This document shows positions 34,827 through 44,048 of a DNA stretch of 57,223 nucleotides, piece after piece. Each line of letters opens with the position of its first letter. The first letter of the stretch is position 1. The notes below the pieces were generated by a model that was given only the letters and a program-made list of their open reading frames with translations, had not been told where the DNA came from and searched no databases. The translations under genes were made by a program, and so were the position numbers. The DNA is from Fusibacter paucivorans (GTDB lineage: Bacteria > Bacillota > Clostridia > Peptostreptococcales > Acidaminobacteraceae): the NCBI RefSeq assembly GCF_018390735.1, contig NZ_JAHBCL010000030.1, forward strand, positions 1 to 57,223, read 5' to 3'.

Positions 34827-36029
34827 ATGACAATTGAAGCATTGAAATCATTATTGTATCAGGCGGAGGATTCGGTTGCAGCACTTGGTGAAAACGTTTG
34901 TGACACGATTTTTAAGCATCCTGAATTGGGGGATCAAGAGTTTTTTTCTGCAAAATTTTTAACCGATGAAATGGCAAAACTCGGTTTTAGTGTCACAATG
35001 CCCTACTGCGGCGTTGAAACGGCATTTAGATGTGAATTTGGAGATGATGAAGGGCCGAGGATTGGCTTTCTTGCAGAATATGACGCTTTGCCAGGTTATG
35101 GTGCGTTAAAAAATGAAAATGGGCATGCCTGTGGGCATAACTGGATTGCAGGCAGTACTTTTGCAGCATGCGCAGCACTTCAGAAAGTTAAAGAGCATTT
35201 TAAAGGCAAAATTGTCTTTATTGGCACGCCGGCTGAAGAGACCGATGGTCGAAAAATTGATATTATGAATGCCGGTGGGTTTGATGATTTAGATGCGGCA
35301 TTCCAATTGCATCTTAGCAGCTATAATGCAGTTGACTGTGTGGCACTTGCCTGTACAGATGTCACATTTGAATTTAAAGGCAAGGCAGTTCATGCATCAT
35401 CTCGGCCAGAAGACGGTATTAATGCACTGGATGCGTGCAACTTGACGTTTGCAGGCGTGAATGCATTGCGGCAGCATGTTTCATCAGATGTGAGAATTCA
35501 CGGGATTATCAAAGAGGGTGGTGCTGCCTGTAATACAGTGCCGGACCAGTGCAGTATGCAGCTCTTTGTTCGTGCGGCAGATAAGGATTATTTGGAAAAT
35601 GTCGTTGAACGCGTGGTGAACTGTGCTAAGGGGGCCGAATTGATGACCGGGGCAAAACTCACATGGCGCAGGGCACAAAATACATTTTATGATTATAAAG
35701 TCATTCCAGAACTACAGGAAAAGCTAAAAAATAATATGATCGCGCAAGGGGTCGAAGGATTTGTCACAGAAGATATCTACCATTCAGGCAGTACAGATAT
35801 CGGCAACGTTTCCTATGCCTGTCCAACATCCTATGGTTATTTGGGAACATCAGCCGTAACAGATGCGCAACCGCATGATGTGGCTTATCTCGATATTGTC
35901 AATTCACCCTTTGCTTATGAACTGCTGCATAAAGGCGCAAAAGCAATGGCGGCGACGGCGATTGACGTTTTTTGCGACGATGCATTTCGAGCAAAAATAA
36001 ACAATTTTTATGCGAAAAAGCAGGCATGA
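34827..36029 (+). CDS. M20-family amidohydrolase (aminobenzoyl-glutamate/peptide hydrolase-like)
   Basis: A 400-residue metallo-amidohydrolase of the M20D/ACY1L2 group. Metal and catalytic motifs are visible: AEYDALPGYG (about residue 85), NGHACGHNWIAG (about 100), GTPAEETDGRK (about 133), and a dimerisation domain with KGKAVHASSRPEDGINALDA (about 187). The closing motif YHSGSTDIGNVSY is also family-like. Substrates in this group are N-acyl or peptidic amino acids such as p-aminobenzoyl-glutamate or dipeptides. GGAAGGTGG precedes the ATG. It is followed by a complete polar amino acid ABC transporter, suggesting uptake and hydrolysis of an amino acid conjugate. Confidence 0.9.
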   Translation: MTIEALKSLLYQAEDSVAALGENVCDTIFKHPELGDQEFFSAKFLTDEMAKLGFSVTMPYCGVETAFRCEFGDDEGPRIGFLAEYDALPGYGALKNENGHACGHNWIAGSTFAACAALQKVKEHFKGKIVFIGTPAEETDGRKIDIMNAGGFDDLDAAFQLHLSSYNAVDCVALACTDVTFEFKGKAVHASSRPEDGINALDACNLTFAGVNALRQHVSSDVRIHGIIKEGGAACNTVPDQCSMQLFVRAADKDYLENVVERVVNCAKGAELMTGAKLTWRRAQNTFYDYKVIPELQEKLKNNMIAQGVEGFVTEDIYHSGSTDIGNVSYACPTSYGYLGTSAVTDAQPHDVAYLDIVNSPFAYELLHKGAKAMAATAIDVFCDDAFRAKINNFYAKKQA

Positions 36030-36163
36030 CAAAAGGCAATTTTAATGAAAGGACAACCGTATTAAAGCAATATTTATAAGAGCAATAACATTTAAATAAA
36101 GCGTTATTGAACATTATTTTAATGAAAAAAGGAACAGAGAACAGGGAGAAAGGGAGTATTCAC

Positions 36164-37054
36164 ATGAAAAACAAATCTTTAAAACGCCTTCTAGGCGTCA
36201 CACTGGCAATGGCCATGATTTTAGCGGCGTTTACCGGATGCGGCAGCAAAGCGGCAGAGGCGCCGGCGGCTGATTCGAACAACGCAGCGGCCAGCAGTAC
36301 AGCGACGGCTGAACCTGCCAATTTGCTTGAAAAGATTCAGGCAGATGGTAAACTGCAAGTGATTTGCGAGCCTTATTTTGCGCCATACGAGTTTATTGAC
36401 AGCAGTCTGTCAGGTCAGGAGCAGTACAAGGGGGCCGATATGGAACTCGCACGTTATATTGCCAATGATTTAGGGGTCGAACTGGAAATTATCCCGTTAG
36501 AATGGACCGCTGTATTGACAGGGATTTCAACTGGCAAATACCAAATGGCGATTTCGGGCATGGGATATACAGAAGAACGTGCAGAAGCGATGACGCTTAG
36601 CGATTCTTACAATGATATCGAATCGTTCCATGGGTTTGTTATAAAAAAAGAAAATTTAGAGACGTTTCCGACGTTAGAATCGCTTTACGGCAAACGCATT
36701 GCCTTCCAAAAGGGATCTCTTCAAGAAATGTATACAAATGCTCAAATTCAAGATGTACAAGGTCAGCCGTTTGACAGTGTTCAAAATGCTATTTTAGCAC
36801 TTCAATCCGGGAAAGTCGATGCGGTTGCAGTGTCTTATGACAACGGCGAACTCTTTGTCGATGCTAACGAAGACCTCGCAATGGCAGAGCCGCTCTTTGA
36901 AGATACAAAAGATAAAACGGTTGTCGCGGTACCAAAAGGTGAAACAGAACTTATTACAGAAATTAACCGGATTATTGCAGATGTGAGATCGCAAGGCCTC
37001 TATGTCAAATGGTGGGACGAAGCTACAGAACAAGCGAAAGCGCTTGACGAATAA
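36164..37054 (+). CDS. Amino acid ABC transporter, substrate-binding lipoprotein
   Basis: A 296-residue periplasmic-type (here membrane-anchored) binding protein of family 3. The signal peptide has a lipobox LAAFTGC with the lipid cysteine at about residue 25. Then a low-complexity alanine/serine linker and a type II solute-binding fold with EPYFAPYEFID, GADMELARYIANDLGVELEIIPLEWTAVLTGIS (marker blocks) and QSGKVDAVAV. Start at 36164 after AAAGGGAG; the frame's earlier ATG at 36107 adds a non-signal-like prefix. The ligand is probably a polar or acidic amino acid, not further decided. Confidence 0.93.
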   Translation: MKNKSLKRLLGVTLAMAMILAAFTGCGSKAAEAPAADSNNAAASSTATAEPANLLEKIQADGKLQVICEPYFAPYEFIDSSLSGQEQYKGADMELARYIANDLGVELEIIPLEWTAVLTGISTGKYQMAISGMGYTEERAEAMTLSDSYNDIESFHGFVIKKENLETFPTLESLYGKRIAFQKGSLQEMYTNAQIQDVQGQPFDSVQNAILALQSGKVDAVAVSYDNGELFVDANEDLAMAEPLFEDTKDKTVVAVPKGETELITEINRIIADVRSQGLYVKWWDEATEQAKALDE

Positions 37055-37097
37055 TCATGGGTGCCGTTTCAGAAAATGAGTTTAGGAGGAACGTAAC

Positions 37098-37757
37098 ATG
37101 ATCGCGAATATTGTTCGTATATGGGGCAAGTACTGGATGATTTTTCTGGAAGGCCTTTGGAATACGTTTTGGATTGCACTGGTGGCAATTGCCGTTGGTA
37201 CGATTTTTGGGACTTTGATCGCGTTGGTAAGAATGTCGAAGCGCAAGGGGATCAGCAGTATTGCCGCTATCTATATTGAAATTATTAGAGGGACGCCAAT
37301 GCTTCTGCAATTCTATTTGTTTTGGCTGGGATTGCCTTATCTCTTTCCGACGATTTCCAATCTGGCATGCGCACTGGTGGCGTTATGCGTCAACTCGAGT
37401 GCTTATGTGGCGGAGACAATCCGTGCTGGGATACAAGCTGTTGATCCCGGTCAGCGCGAAGCGGCGTTGAGCTTAGGTCTTACGGAAAGTAATATTATGA
37501 AAAAAGTTATTCTGCCGCAAGCGGTTAAAAATATTTTACCAGCACTCGGCAATGAATTTGTCGTCATGATTAAAGAGACGGCGCTTGCATCAGTATTCTT
37601 TGTTGGTGAATTAATGACGGCTTTTAAAACAGTGCAGTCAAATACCTTTTTGGCATTGGAACCGCTCATTATCGTTGGGCTGATATACCTCTTTATCACA
37701 TTGACACTTTCAAATATTATGAAAGTATTCGAAAGGAGGATGAAAGCAAATGACTGA
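37098..37757 (+). CDS. Amino acid ABC transporter permease (HisM/GlnP type)
   Basis: A 219-residue membrane protein with five hydrophobic segments. The EAA loop that contacts the ATPase is in [36 protein letters not shown] (about 130-165), and [21 protein letters not shown] (about 63-83) is also typical. GGAGGAACGTAAC precedes the ATG. The stop overlaps the next start by eight bases, as usual in these operons. Confidence 0.95.
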   Translation: MIANIVRIWGKYWMIFLEGLWNTFWIALVAIAVGTIFGTLIALVRMSKRKGISSIAAIYIEIIRGTPMLLQFYLFWLGLPYLFPTISNLACALVALCVNSSAYVAETIRAGIQAVDPGQREAALSLGLTESNIMKKVILPQAVKNILPALGNEFVVMIKETALASVFFVGELMTAFKTVQSNTFLALEPLIIVGLIYLFITLTLSNIMKVFERRMKAND

Positions 37758-38487
37758 TCAAGCACTTATCCAACTAGTGGATCTTCATAAATATTTTGGT
37801 GATCTGGAAGTTTTAAAGGGCATTAATGAAACGATTAAAGAAAAAGAAGTCATTTCGATCATCGGCCCCAGCGGCTGCGGCAAGAGTACGCTGCTTCGTT
37901 GTATGAACTTGCTGGAAACGCCAACACAAGGGCAGGTGCTCTTTGAGGGTGTGAATATCCTCGATAAAAAAGTTGACCCAACGCTGCACAGACGTAAAAT
38001 GGGCATGGTATTTCAGCACTTCAATGTGTTTCCCCATCTCAATGTGATGGAAAATATTACATTGGCGCCGATTTTGAATAAGATCATGACAAAGGCAGAG
38101 GCTGAAGAAAAGGCAAAAGGACTACTTGACCGCGTTGGGCTCGGCGATAAAGTCTATGAGTATCCGCGCAAGCTTTCAGGCGGGCAGAAGCAGCGATTGG
38201 CTATTGTCAGAGCCATGGCGATGGATCCGAAAGTACTGCTTTTCGATGAACCGACAAGTGCCCTCGATCCGGAAATGGTCAAAGGTGTGCTGGAAGTTAT
38301 TAAGTCACTGGCGATAACGGGGATGACAACTGTAATCGTTACCCACGAAATGGGTTTTGCACGAGAGGTTAGTGATCGTGTTTGGTTTATGTATGATGGT
38401 GTTATTGCAGAAAAGGGAACGCCGGATGCTGTTTTTAACCATACGCAAAATCCGCGTGCGATTGAGTTCCTATCACAGGTGCTCTAA
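37750..38487 (+). CDS. Amino acid ABC transporter ATP-binding protein (GlnQ type)
   Basis: A 245-residue ABC ATPase: Walker [10 protein letters not shown] (about 40), Q-loop [11 protein letters not shown], signature [16 protein letters not shown], Walker [13 protein letters not shown], switch VTHEM. This is the polar amino acid subfamily, and with the two genes before it forms a complete importer. It starts after AAAGGAGG, eight bases before the permease stop. Confidence 0.96.
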   Translation: MTDQALIQLVDLHKYFGDLEVLKGINETIKEKEVISIIGPSGCGKSTLLRCMNLLETPTQGQVLFEGVNILDKKVDPTLHRRKMGMVFQHFNVFPHLNVMENITLAPILNKIMTKAEAEEKAKGLLDRVGLGDKVYEYPRKLSGGQKQRLAIVRAMAMDPKVLLFDEPTSALDPEMVKGVLEVIKSLAITGMTTVIVTHEMGFAREVSDRVWFMYDGVIAEKGTPDAVFNHTQNPRAIEFLSQVL

Positions 38488-38506
38488 GAATTTAAATGAA
38501 CTGAAA

Positions 38507-38586
38507 AAAGCCCTTGCGGCGTTGTGAAGTGTTTTCTGGAAGAGCCAATCTTCAAGAATTCATTTCAACAACTGCACAAGGGCTTT
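38507..38586. terminator. 80-base nested hairpin between convergent ABC and LUD genes
   Basis: AAAGCCCTTG (38507-38516) pairs perfectly with CAAGGGCTTT (38577-38586). Inside, GTTGT pairs with ACAAC, and GAAGA with TCTTC. A-rich sequence on one side and T-rich on the other suit termination on both strands. Like 13206-13292 it is a long, stacked hairpin between convergent genes. Confidence 0.75.
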
Positions 38587-38619
38587 AAAAATACCTTTAA
38601 TGTGAGAACGCCTTCTGAC

Positions 38620-39261
38620 TTAGTACCCGAGAGATTCGCCGACGATGATAACGTGCATCCGATCTTTGTTACTTTGGAATCCTGTTCTGACAAACATATT
38701 GCAAATACGTCCAGGTGATTTACAGTCCTTGCATTCGCCGGCAATGGTACAAGGTGTGTTCTTGTTTAAGCGGTTGTTGTTTGCTGGTGCTGAAATTTGA
38801 CGATTGCGCTGGTATGCGGCATCCATATCTCGAACGAGCTTGTTGATTCCGGCGATGACGATTACTTTGTTAGGGCCAAAGGACATTGCTGCAACACGGT
38901 TGCCGGTCCCGTCGACATTATAAAGTTCACCTTCTTCTGTGACGGCATTACTGCTCGTAACATAGACATCTGCAAAGAATACAGCTCTAAAAAGTTTTTG
39001 AAGTTCTGCCGCCGACAGCCCTTCTTGATAACGGTCGAGGTACTGATACGATCCAGATTTCAAAATGTCAATAATGCCTGCCTCGAAAAGTGTTCTCGAT
39101 CCGCCGACTGATACAATATCATTTTCATTCAGCATGCTTTTAACGAGGGCCTTTAAATCTGCAACGTTTTCGACATAATACCCGTTCATTTGATTTTTCT
39201 TCAAATTTTCAAGGGTGCGTTCGATTTTTTGTGACATGGTCTTTTGTAAATTTGCGTCCAT
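38620..39261 (-). CDS. LUD domain protein (lactate-utilisation/LutC-like)
   Basis: A 213-residue protein of the LUD family (formerly DUF162). Family blocks: NDIVSVGGSRTLFEAGIIDIL, DVYVTSSNAVTEEGELYNVDGTGNRVAA and GPNKVIVIAGINKLV. The C-terminal tail has several cysteines (CTIAGECKDCKSPGRIC), possible metal or cluster ligands, seen in the clostridial branch. LutC in Bacillus helps L-lactate oxidation together with LutA and LutB, which are not nearby, so this stand-alone member probably does something else. Start after AAGGAGG. Divergent from clpE across a 177-base spacer. Confidence 0.9.
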   Translation of the reverse strand: MDANLQKTMSQKIERTLENLKKNQMNGYYVENVADLKALVKSMLNENDIVSVGGSRTLFEAGIIDILKSGSYQYLDRYQEGLSAAELQKLFRAVFFADVYVTSSNAVTEEGELYNVDGTGNRVAAMSFGPNKVIVIAGINKLVRDMDAAYQRNRQISAPANNNRLNKNTPCTIAGECKDCKSPGRICNMFVRTGFQSNKDRMHVIIVGESLGY

Positions 39262-39366
39262 TTAATACCTCCTTTTGACGTTCTCGTACTATTTTATGTA
39301 ATTAAAAGTGATAAAACAATGCAAAAAAGTATAAAAATTCATAAAAAATTTAACAAAAGCATATAA

Positions 39367-39420
39367 TATCCCGAATACCTTGGTGTATAATTAAAAATAT
39401 CCCAGAACCTTTGTGGGATA
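39367..39420 (+). promoter_or_regulatory. Duplicated 23-base operator-like element in front of clpE
   Basis: The second copy (39398-39420) is a perfect inverted repeat TATCCCA-N9-TGGGATA. The first (39367-39389) begins TATCCC and has related half-symmetry, with ACCTTGG in place of ACCTTTG. The starts are 31 bases apart (about three helix turns) and flank the -10-like TATAAT at 39386-39391. The known clpE regulators' sites are absent: no CtsR heptads (GGTCAAA) and no CIRCE. Likely operator for an unidentified stress regulator. Confidence 0.5.
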
Positions 39421-39438
39421 AAGAGGGGAATCCGAATT

Positions 39439-41721
39439 ATGAAAAAATGTTCCGTTTGTAAAAAAAATATTGCGATGATGCGTACGGCAAAGATTGAAAA
39501 CGGCAAGACCGAGTATATTGATTTGTGCTTGGAATGTGCTGAAAAGATGGGCTATCCTGTCATGGATGAGATCATGAATCAAATCAATCTCAGTCCTGAT
39601 GAAATGGATAATCTCTCAAAGCAAATGAACAAACTCTTTGATCATATGTCAAACGATGAAGATAACCCGTTGATGAACCTCATGAGTTTCGAGAGTGAAG
39701 GTTACAGCGAGGAAATAGAAGAAGAATACGAAGAAGATGAAGAAGATTATGAAGGCTATGAAGAAGAGGAAGAAGACTTTGAAGAGCAGCCGCAACGTCG
39801 TACGCGAAAATCTAAACTAAAGACGTTAAAAAAATATGGTGTCGATCTCATTGAGAAGGCGTCAAATAACGAAATTGACCGTATCATCGGCAGACACCGC
39901 GAAATTGATCGCGTGGTGCAAATCCTTAACAGACGTACAAAAAACAATCCTATTTTGCTAGGTGAGCCAGGTGTTGGCAAGACGGCAATTGCAGAGGGAT
40001 TGGCTGTTCGAATCGTTGAAAAGGAAGTGCCTGAAAAGCTTCTGGATACGAAGATATATTTATTGGATATGACGGCGATTGTCGCTGGAACGCAATTTCG
40101 AGGCCAGTTTGAAGGTCGTATGAAATCCATTATTAACGAAGCCGCATCACACGGTAATATCGTACTCGTTATTGACGAGGTACACAATATAATGGGCGCC
40201 GGCGAAGTCCACGGCGGTGTCATGAATGCAGCTAATATTTTGAAACCGTCTTTAGCGAGAGGCGAAATTCAAGTAATTGGTGCTACGACACTGGAAGAAT
40301 ATCGTAAGCACATTGAAAAAGATGCGGCGCTTGAGCGAAGATTTCAACCGGTTATGATTGATGAACCATCTGTTGAAGACAGCATTGAAATATTAAAGGG
40401 TATCCGCGATTACTATGAAAAATTCCATAAAGTCAAAATTGATGATGAGGCAGTTGAAGCGGCTGTAAAGCTCTCAGATCGTTATATTACAGATCGCTAT
40501 TTGCCGGATAAAGCCATTGATGTCATAGATGAAGCCGGTTCGCGTGCCAATTTGAAAAACAAGGGACTCGTTGAATTGAAAGCATTAGAAGCTCAGCTGG
40601 AAGCGGTAGAAGACAAGCGTATGGCAGCTGTTGAAAACGGTGATTACGAAAAAGCGGCCGAGTTCAAGGCAGAAGAGCTTCGTTTAAACCATCACATCGA
40701 TTCGCTTGAACAAAGCGTTAGGCACGTTCATCTGACGGTTGAAGATATTGCCTATGTCATTGAAGCATGGACGAAAATTCCGGTACAGAAAATTACTGAA
40801 GAAGAAGCTGAAAAGCTCATCGAACTTGAAAATAGACTGCACAAACGCATTATTGGCCAAGAACACGCAGTTGGTTCTATTGCCAAGGCAATCCGCAGAA
40901 GCCGTTCAGGGTTTAGAAAACGCAAAAAGCCTGCATCGTTTATTTTTGTCGGACCGACTGGTGTCGGTAAAACCGAGCTGGCGCGTACCATTGCCGAAGA
41001 ATTGTTTGGTGACGAAGACGCTATGATTCGCGTTGATATGTCAGAGTTTATGGAGAAACATACCGTTTCGAAATTAATCGGAGCACCTCCGGGATACGTC
41101 GGTTTTGAAAATGGTGGACAGCTTACTGAAAAGGTACGAAGAAAACCATACTCCGTTATTCTTTTAGATGAAATTGAAAAAGCGCATCCAGATGTCTTTA
41201 ATCTGCTGTTGCAGATTTTAGAAGATGGGCGATTGACTGATGGACAAGGCAGGACGGTATTCTTTGAAAATACGATTATTATTATGACGTCTAATATTGG
41301 AACAAACCTTAAATCCAGTGGTATTGGTTTTGGCTCAGAAGCGCAGGATAAGGCGGAGATTAAAGTTAGAGAAATGCTGAAAGAGGCATTTAGACCTGAA
41401 TTCCTGAACCGCGTCGATGAAATCGTCGTCTTTAGAAGTTTAAAACGCGAGGAACTAAGCCGCATTGTGGAATTGCAGCTTAAAGAAGTCCATGAAGAAG
41501 TGCGTGAAAAGAAAATGTTTATGGAAGTTTCAGATGAAGTGAAAGCGCTTATTCTCAACGAAGGCTTTGACGATAAGTATGGTGCACGACCGTTGAGACG
41601 CACCATTCAAAAATTAATTGAAGATGAGATTGCAGAACTGTACATTCGTAAGAAACTCGTGACGGGCTGTACTCTGAAGTTTATGCTCGAGAACCAAAAG
41701 GTGAAAGTAACCGTTCAATAA
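39439..41721 (+). CDS. clpE: ATP-dependent Clp protease ATP-binding subunit ClpE
   Basis: A 760-residue Hsp100 unfoldase. It opens with a zinc-finger (CSVCKKN, then CLECAEK) in place of the double Clp-N repeat, then a strongly acidic linker (about 95-118), AAA+ module 1 (GEPGVGKTA; VLVIDEVHN), a UVR-type middle segment (ENGDYEKAAEFKAEEL, about 395), and AAA+ module 2 (VGPTGVGKTEL; ILLDEIEKAH). A ClpP-docking loop is likely in module 2. The zinc finger plus UVR motif identify ClpE, the heat/stress partner of ClpP in Firmicutes. ATG after GAGGGG. Single gene ended by a strong terminator at 41758. Confidence 0.96.
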   Translation: MKKCSVCKKNIAMMRTAKIENGKTEYIDLCLECAEKMGYPVMDEIMNQINLSPDEMDNLSKQMNKLFDHMSNDEDNPLMNLMSFESEGYSEEIEEEYEEDEEDYEGYEEEEEDFEEQPQRRTRKSKLKTLKKYGVDLIEKASNNEIDRIIGRHREIDRVVQILNRRTKNNPILLGEPGVGKTAIAEGLAVRIVEKEVPEKLLDTKIYLLDMTAIVAGTQFRGQFEGRMKSIINEAASHGNIVLVIDEVHNIMGAGEVHGGVMNAANILKPSLARGEIQVIGATTLEEYRKHIEKDAALERRFQPVMIDEPSVEDSIEILKGIRDYYEKFHKVKIDDEAVEAAVKLSDRYITDRYLPDKAIDVIDEAGSRANLKNKGLVELKALEAQLEAVEDKRMAAVENGDYEKAAEFKAEELRLNHHIDSLEQSVRHVHLTVEDIAYVIEAWTKIPVQKITEEEAEKLIELENRLHKRIIGQEHAVGSIAKAIRRSRSGFRKRKKPASFIFVGPTGVGKTELARTIAEELFGDEDAMIRVDMSEFMEKHTVSKLIGAPPGYVGFENGGQLTEKVRRKPYSVILLDEIEKAHPDVFNLLLQILEDGRLTDGQGRTVFFENTIIIMTSNIGTNLKSSGIGFGSEAQDKAEIKVREMLKEAFRPEFLNRVDEIVVFRSLKREELSRIVELQLKEVHEEVREKKMFMEVSDEVKALILNEGFDDKYGARPLRRTIQKLIEDEIAELYIRKKLVTGCTLKFMLENQKVKVTVQ

Positions 41722-41757
41722 AGCATACGATACCAATAATAGTACGACATATAAATC

Positions 41758-41788
41758 AAACCGATTGAATTATTCAATCGGTTTTTTT
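41758..41788 (+). terminator. Terminator after clpE
   Basis: AAACCGATTGAA pairs with TTCAATCGGTTT, followed by a T-run; very strong hairpin. Confidence 0.93.
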
Positions 41789-41897
41789 ACTTTAAAACAT
41801 ATGGACAATACAATATAAGCCCCACCTTGGCGCAGTATAGACGTTGAAATCGGTGAAGGCGCACATTTACAGATTAGCGACAAAATGATTATCTTTG

Positions 41898-42590
41898 CTA
41901 AGGCTTCATCAGCTTTCTGCGGACTTGACGAATGATGGCTGTGTCAATGGCGATTGACTGAAGATAGTGCTCAAAAGTGCCATACTTTTCATATAGCATT
42001 TTGAGGCAGTCACGCATGTATTCAGGTTTGGAATTGCCAACCCAGTCTGAGCACTCTGGATGCTCGCGTTTATAGGCGATGATCATAGGATGCAGGTAAG
42101 TTGCAGAAAGCTGATAATCTGCAATGACGTCTTCATCTGATACACCGCAGATCTTAAGCAGCAGTGCGCTGACAACGCCTGTTCGATCTTTGCCGACGGC
42201 ACAGTGATAGAAAACATTGGCTTCAGCATTTGAAATGGTATGAAGAATGCTGACGATAGCTTTTTGATCTTCAAACATCTTCAGATAGCCTCCGGCGATT
42301 GCCGATTCGCAATCCGGACTTTTATTCCCTGTTATAAAAGAGATGTTGTGATAATCGACGCCTTTGCGATTTGCAAAAAAGCTGGGACTTTCTTTTATTT
42401 CCGGTGGTATTCTCAGGTCGATTACGCAGGATATATGCATTGCATCAATGCGATCAATGTCTTTAGCGGAGAATGCTACAGGACAGTCACTACGAAAAAA
42501 GCGCCCAAACTGTGTAACGCTGCCATCTAAAGTTGGGTATCCGCCGAGATCTCTCATATTGTAAAGGGTAGACATTGGATAGCGTCGCAT
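41898..42590 (-). CDS. Tyrosine/dual-specificity-type protein phosphatase
   Basis: A 230-residue cysteine-dependent phosphatase. The signature HCxxGxxR is in VFYHCAVGKDRTGVVSALL (about residue 120). The N-terminal NMRDLGGYPTLDG with VAFSAKDIDRID is typical of the bacterial lipid/protein tyrosine phosphatase group (LipA/YbaC-like). Start at 42590, nine bases after GAAAGGGG. It leads the left part of the minus-strand accessory block and may be its last gene in transcription order. Substrate (phosphotyrosine or phosphoinositide) is not decided. Confidence 0.9.
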   Translation of the reverse strand: MRRYPMSTLYNMRDLGGYPTLDGSVTQFGRFFRSDCPVAFSAKDIDRIDAMHISCVIDLRIPPEIKESPSFFANRKGVDYHNISFITGNKSPDCESAIAGGYLKMFEDQKAIVSILHTISNAEANVFYHCAVGKDRTGVVSALLLKICGVSDEDVIADYQLSATYLHPMIIAYKREHPECSDWVGNSKPEYMRDCLKMLYEKYGTFEHYLQSIAIDTAIIRQVRRKLMKP

Positions 42591-42723
42591 AGGTTGAACC
42601 CCTTTCTAAAATATCATTATTTGGATCGTTGTCATCTTTCTCTCATCGCTTTCCGCGACCGTATATTTTGGGTGAGTCGCCGATGAACAGTTAAGCGTGA
42701 GCGCTCGCAGAGAAACGAATGCT

Positions 42724-43629
42724 TTATTGGTGATAGTTTAGCCCTGCATCAATTTGTTTCAGGGCATCTTGTACGAATAACTTAACATCATCAGCCAGCG
42801 GTGGCAGTGTATCGTACTCAGGAATGTCTTTAATATTTTTCATACCAAAAGTCAGTGTGAAAAAGAGTGCTTCTAAGAAAGCCATAGCATTATGTTTTAA
42901 AACAGCGCGTTGTATCATGTCAGGTTCTGACTGGAGGCATGCCAATACATCTTTGACCAATGTATCTAGCCATGCTTGATAAACATCGAGTGCCAGTGTT
43001 TGACGGTAAAGGGTTACGATGACGATACGCGTGAGCCGATGCCCTTCATTATGTAAAAAAACATCATGGCCGCTCTGTGTGAGTCGAAAGGTAATATGTT
43101 CAAGTGTGCCAGTTTGTATTTTCGCGTTTGAATAGCGGTGGAAAGAGCAATCTCTTAACAAATCGGCAGAATGCGCAATTGCATGTGCCCACCCCTTGAT
43201 AGGTATATAGCTTCGAAAGTCGCGTTCAGTGTTAGCATAATGAAAGGCGGCTTCTGCCCACTGATTATAGCGTTTGCGCGGTAAAAAAAAGTTACCGGAT
43301 AATCGGTGCTGGCGTTCATCATGAGATATGATCACACCTAGAATCAATGCTGAAAATGTTCGGAGAAAAACGGGTTCGTTATGATCGTCATTGTCGGTGA
43401 GACCATGAGAAAGATGTGCGGACATGCGGCTGCCAAGGGCACAACAGGTTTCGCCGTCCAAAGCATCCGCTTCAATCAAGTCCCATAACAGATCTAAGCT
43501 GCCTTCTCGGATATCGCTGTCAACGGAACCCAAATTTTTTTCGATGGCAGTCAAAATTTTTTCAAAATGAGGCTCTGATACCAAATTAGTGCCAAGTGCC
43601 AAATAGTTTGTTAGCGTCTGCTTATCCAA
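42724..43629 (-). CDS. DUF2785 family protein
   Basis: A 301-residue, mostly helical protein of the DUF2785 family, recognised by KGWAHAIAHSADLLRD and the KHNAMAFLEALFFTLTFG and RTFSALILGVIISHD segments. No catalytic motif can be named. Start taken as TTG at 43629, five to six bases after GGGAGGT; a longer open frame would overlap the NTP pyrophosphohydrolase-like gene and lacks a site. Follows that gene by 16 bases. Confidence 0.78.
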   Translation of the reverse strand: MDKQTLTNYLALGTNLVSEPHFEKILTAIEKNLGSVDSDIREGSLDLLWDLIEADALDGETCCALGSRMSAHLSHGLTDNDDHNEPVFLRTFSALILGVIISHDERQHRLSGNFFLPRKRYNQWAEAAFHYANTERDFRSYIPIKGWAHAIAHSADLLRDCSFHRYSNAKIQTGTLEHITFRLTQSGHDVFLHNEGHRLTRIVIVTLYRQTLALDVYQAWLDTLVKDVLACLQSEPDMIQRAVLKHNAMAFLEALFFTLTFGMKNIKDIPEYDTLPPLADDVKLFVQDALKQIDAGLNYHQ

Positions 43630-43645
43630 AGAAACCTCCCGTGTT

Positions 43646-43987
43646 TCAATATTCAGCTTTTTTAACGGTTTCCAGTATGATTCGCTTTGCGAATCCCCCG
43701 CGTTCAATGGCTTTGTCAGTTTTAACGGCGTTGATGACAGCGTCTTCATAGTGATAATATTGTTTAATCGCATCTATCACTTCCAAAATATCAGCTAGTT
43801 CTTCTACGCTAGGTGTGCTGATAAACTCATCTGCTTCTTCGCGAAGCTTCGTTAAAAGTGCGCTTTGGTATTCAGCCTCGTCTGCAATATGATGCGTATA
43901 CGTTTTGCCGCTGGATTCGATGATTTCCGGAATATAATCTCGAACGAGCTTGTTATAGAGAGTTTGATTTTTTGGATTGGTAATCAT
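43646..43987 (-). CDS. MazG/PRA-PH-like nucleoside triphosphate pyrophosphohydrolase
   Basis: A 113-residue all-helical pyrophosphohydrolase-like protein: YNKLVRDYIPEII, then the metal-binding EExxE-type pattern LREEADEFISTPSVEELADILEVIDA (two blocks about 45-70) . Such small MazG-like proteins hydrolyse damaged or unusual NTPs. Start after AGGAGGC. Transcribed before the DUF2785 gene; house-cleaning or phage-defence roles are both known for this superfamily. Confidence 0.85.
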   Translation of the reverse strand: MITNPKNQTLYNKLVRDYIPEIIESSGKTYTHHIADEAEYQSALLTKLREEADEFISTPSVEELADILEVIDAIKQYYHYEDAVINAVKTDKAIERGGFAKRIILETVKKAEY

Positions 43988-44048
43988 GTTGCCTCCTAAG
44001 ATGCTTTTAAGCGGTTACGGATGATATTTCTTGCGATGATGCGAGGTG

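Noticed and set aside
39367-39420. CtsR or HrcA (CIRCE) control of clpE
   Set aside because: Neither GGTCAAA heptads nor TTAGCACTC-N9-GAGTGCTAA are present. The palindrome seen is a different sequence, reported as its own element.
40752-41606. 284-codon open frame antisense to clpE
   Set aside because: It lies inside the conserved second AAA+ module of clpE, has serine/arginine-rich, non-family-like composition and no ribosome site; it is a shadow frame.
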